A stretch of 64,000 nt of DNA, taken from assembly GCA_026874595.1 (NCBI GenBank), contig CM049309.1, forward strand, positions 21,993,033-22,057,032, written 5' to 3'. Position numbers and translations under genes: made by a program. Below the pieces are notes generated by a model. That model did no database searches. It was not told the origin of the DNA and worked only from the letters and a program-made list of their open reading frames with translations. Positions 63,587 to 64,000 of this stretch are shown piece after piece; position 1 is the first letter of the stretch, and each line of letters starts with the position of its first letter. Source of the stretch: Sipunculus nudus (taxonomy: Eukaryota; Annelida; Sipuncula; Golfingiida; Sipunculidae).

Positions 63587-64000
63587 CCCTCCGCAGAATG
63601 GTTGATTCTGGTGTGTTCACAAGCTACAATGTTTGGTTGCTTGTCTTACAATGAAAACAACAGCATGCGCTCAATGTTATGATTATTCTTGCTGGTGCTT
63701 TTGTAACCCACTTATATTATTTCGGAAGATAAGGTACAGTTTATGCTAATGGTTTATTGTAGTGGATTTCTGTGTCCAAATGGTTCTGCAACATGTCTGA
63801 CTTAAGTTAAAACATCTGATTGGGTATACAGTTATCATATAAGACACTTATGGGCCTAAGTGATGGCAGAATTATTTGTTTACCTCTTCTAAGGAGATTA
63901 CCTTTACATCTTTGTTGGTTTGTTTGGCAGCAGGGTTATGCAGAAACTACCAATTATTTCCCACAAAACTTTGCAGACATGGGGCTTAGGCCAGAAAAGA
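63448..64000 (+). other. Start of ZO intron 6
   Basis: After the donor triplication the sequence is AT-rich intron with no exon recognised before the window ends. Confidence 0.7.

Overview
This is a eukaryotic, intron-rich, AT-rich genomic window, most probably from a mollusc (the (GTCC)n-bearing AGCTCAGCTGA repeats resemble those I associate with bivalve genomes; this is recognition, not a search). It carries the 5' part of one protein-coding gene on the + strand, and most of the remaining recognisable content is interspersed repeats.

The gene is a zonula occludens / tight-junction-protein homologue (ZO/TJP family, the MAGUK scaffold of epithelial junctions). Six coding segments join in frame: 2435-2554 (start codon, His-rich leader), 30603-30650 (lead-in to PDZ1), 46865-46989, 47472-47574 and 51166-51253 (PDZ1 and a short linker), and 63344-63447 (start of PDZ2). 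All five splice junctions have GT..AG borders and compatible phases (0, 0, 2, 0, 1), and the exon at the right edge ends in phase 0, giving 196 residues before the gene leaves the window. The introns are about 28.0, 16.2, 0.5, 3.6 and 12.1 kb. Everything to the right of PDZ2's first half (PDZ3, SH3, guanylate-kinase-like) lies outside.

The large introns and the 5' flank are loaded with two families of non-autonomous elements that share one architecture: a 5' terminal motif, its inverted copy shortly inside the 3' end, then a short perfect palindrome, then a fixed terminus in a T-rich target. That is the layout described for non-autonomous Helentrons/HINEs (Helitron group). Family A (starts TAGCTCAGCTGAC, ends CAGCTGAGCG...GACCCATGGGTC...CTTGTT): 14180-17594, 23220-28277 (with another copy, 23618-26188, inside it), 32974-35585, 39166-41793, 42314-44938 and 57495-59929. 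Family B (starts TTGTATCCCCAGACA, ends TGTCTGGGGATAC...GGCACC-tgc-GGTGCC...CTAGTT): 298-789 (3' piece), 13818-19257 (interrupted by family A), 36289-38334 and 52880-55985. All copies I found point the same way as the gene. Family B and one family A copy contain ~289-bp tandem units, each with the composite nuclear-receptor-type motif AGGTCAAAGGTCAAGGTCA.

Other features: a ~34-bp minisatellite (9250-10090), a CT-rich ~24-bp minisatellite split by two insertions (36140-41960), a palindrome cluster between TA tracts (56100-56405), a CpG-dense pocket inside intron 1 (12850-13530), and exact tandem duplications that straddle the splice donors of two of the gene's exons (51231-51346 and 63441-63586). 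I see no rRNA, tRNA, CRISPR array or prokaryotic gene. Boundaries of repeats were read by eye and may be off by a few bases.
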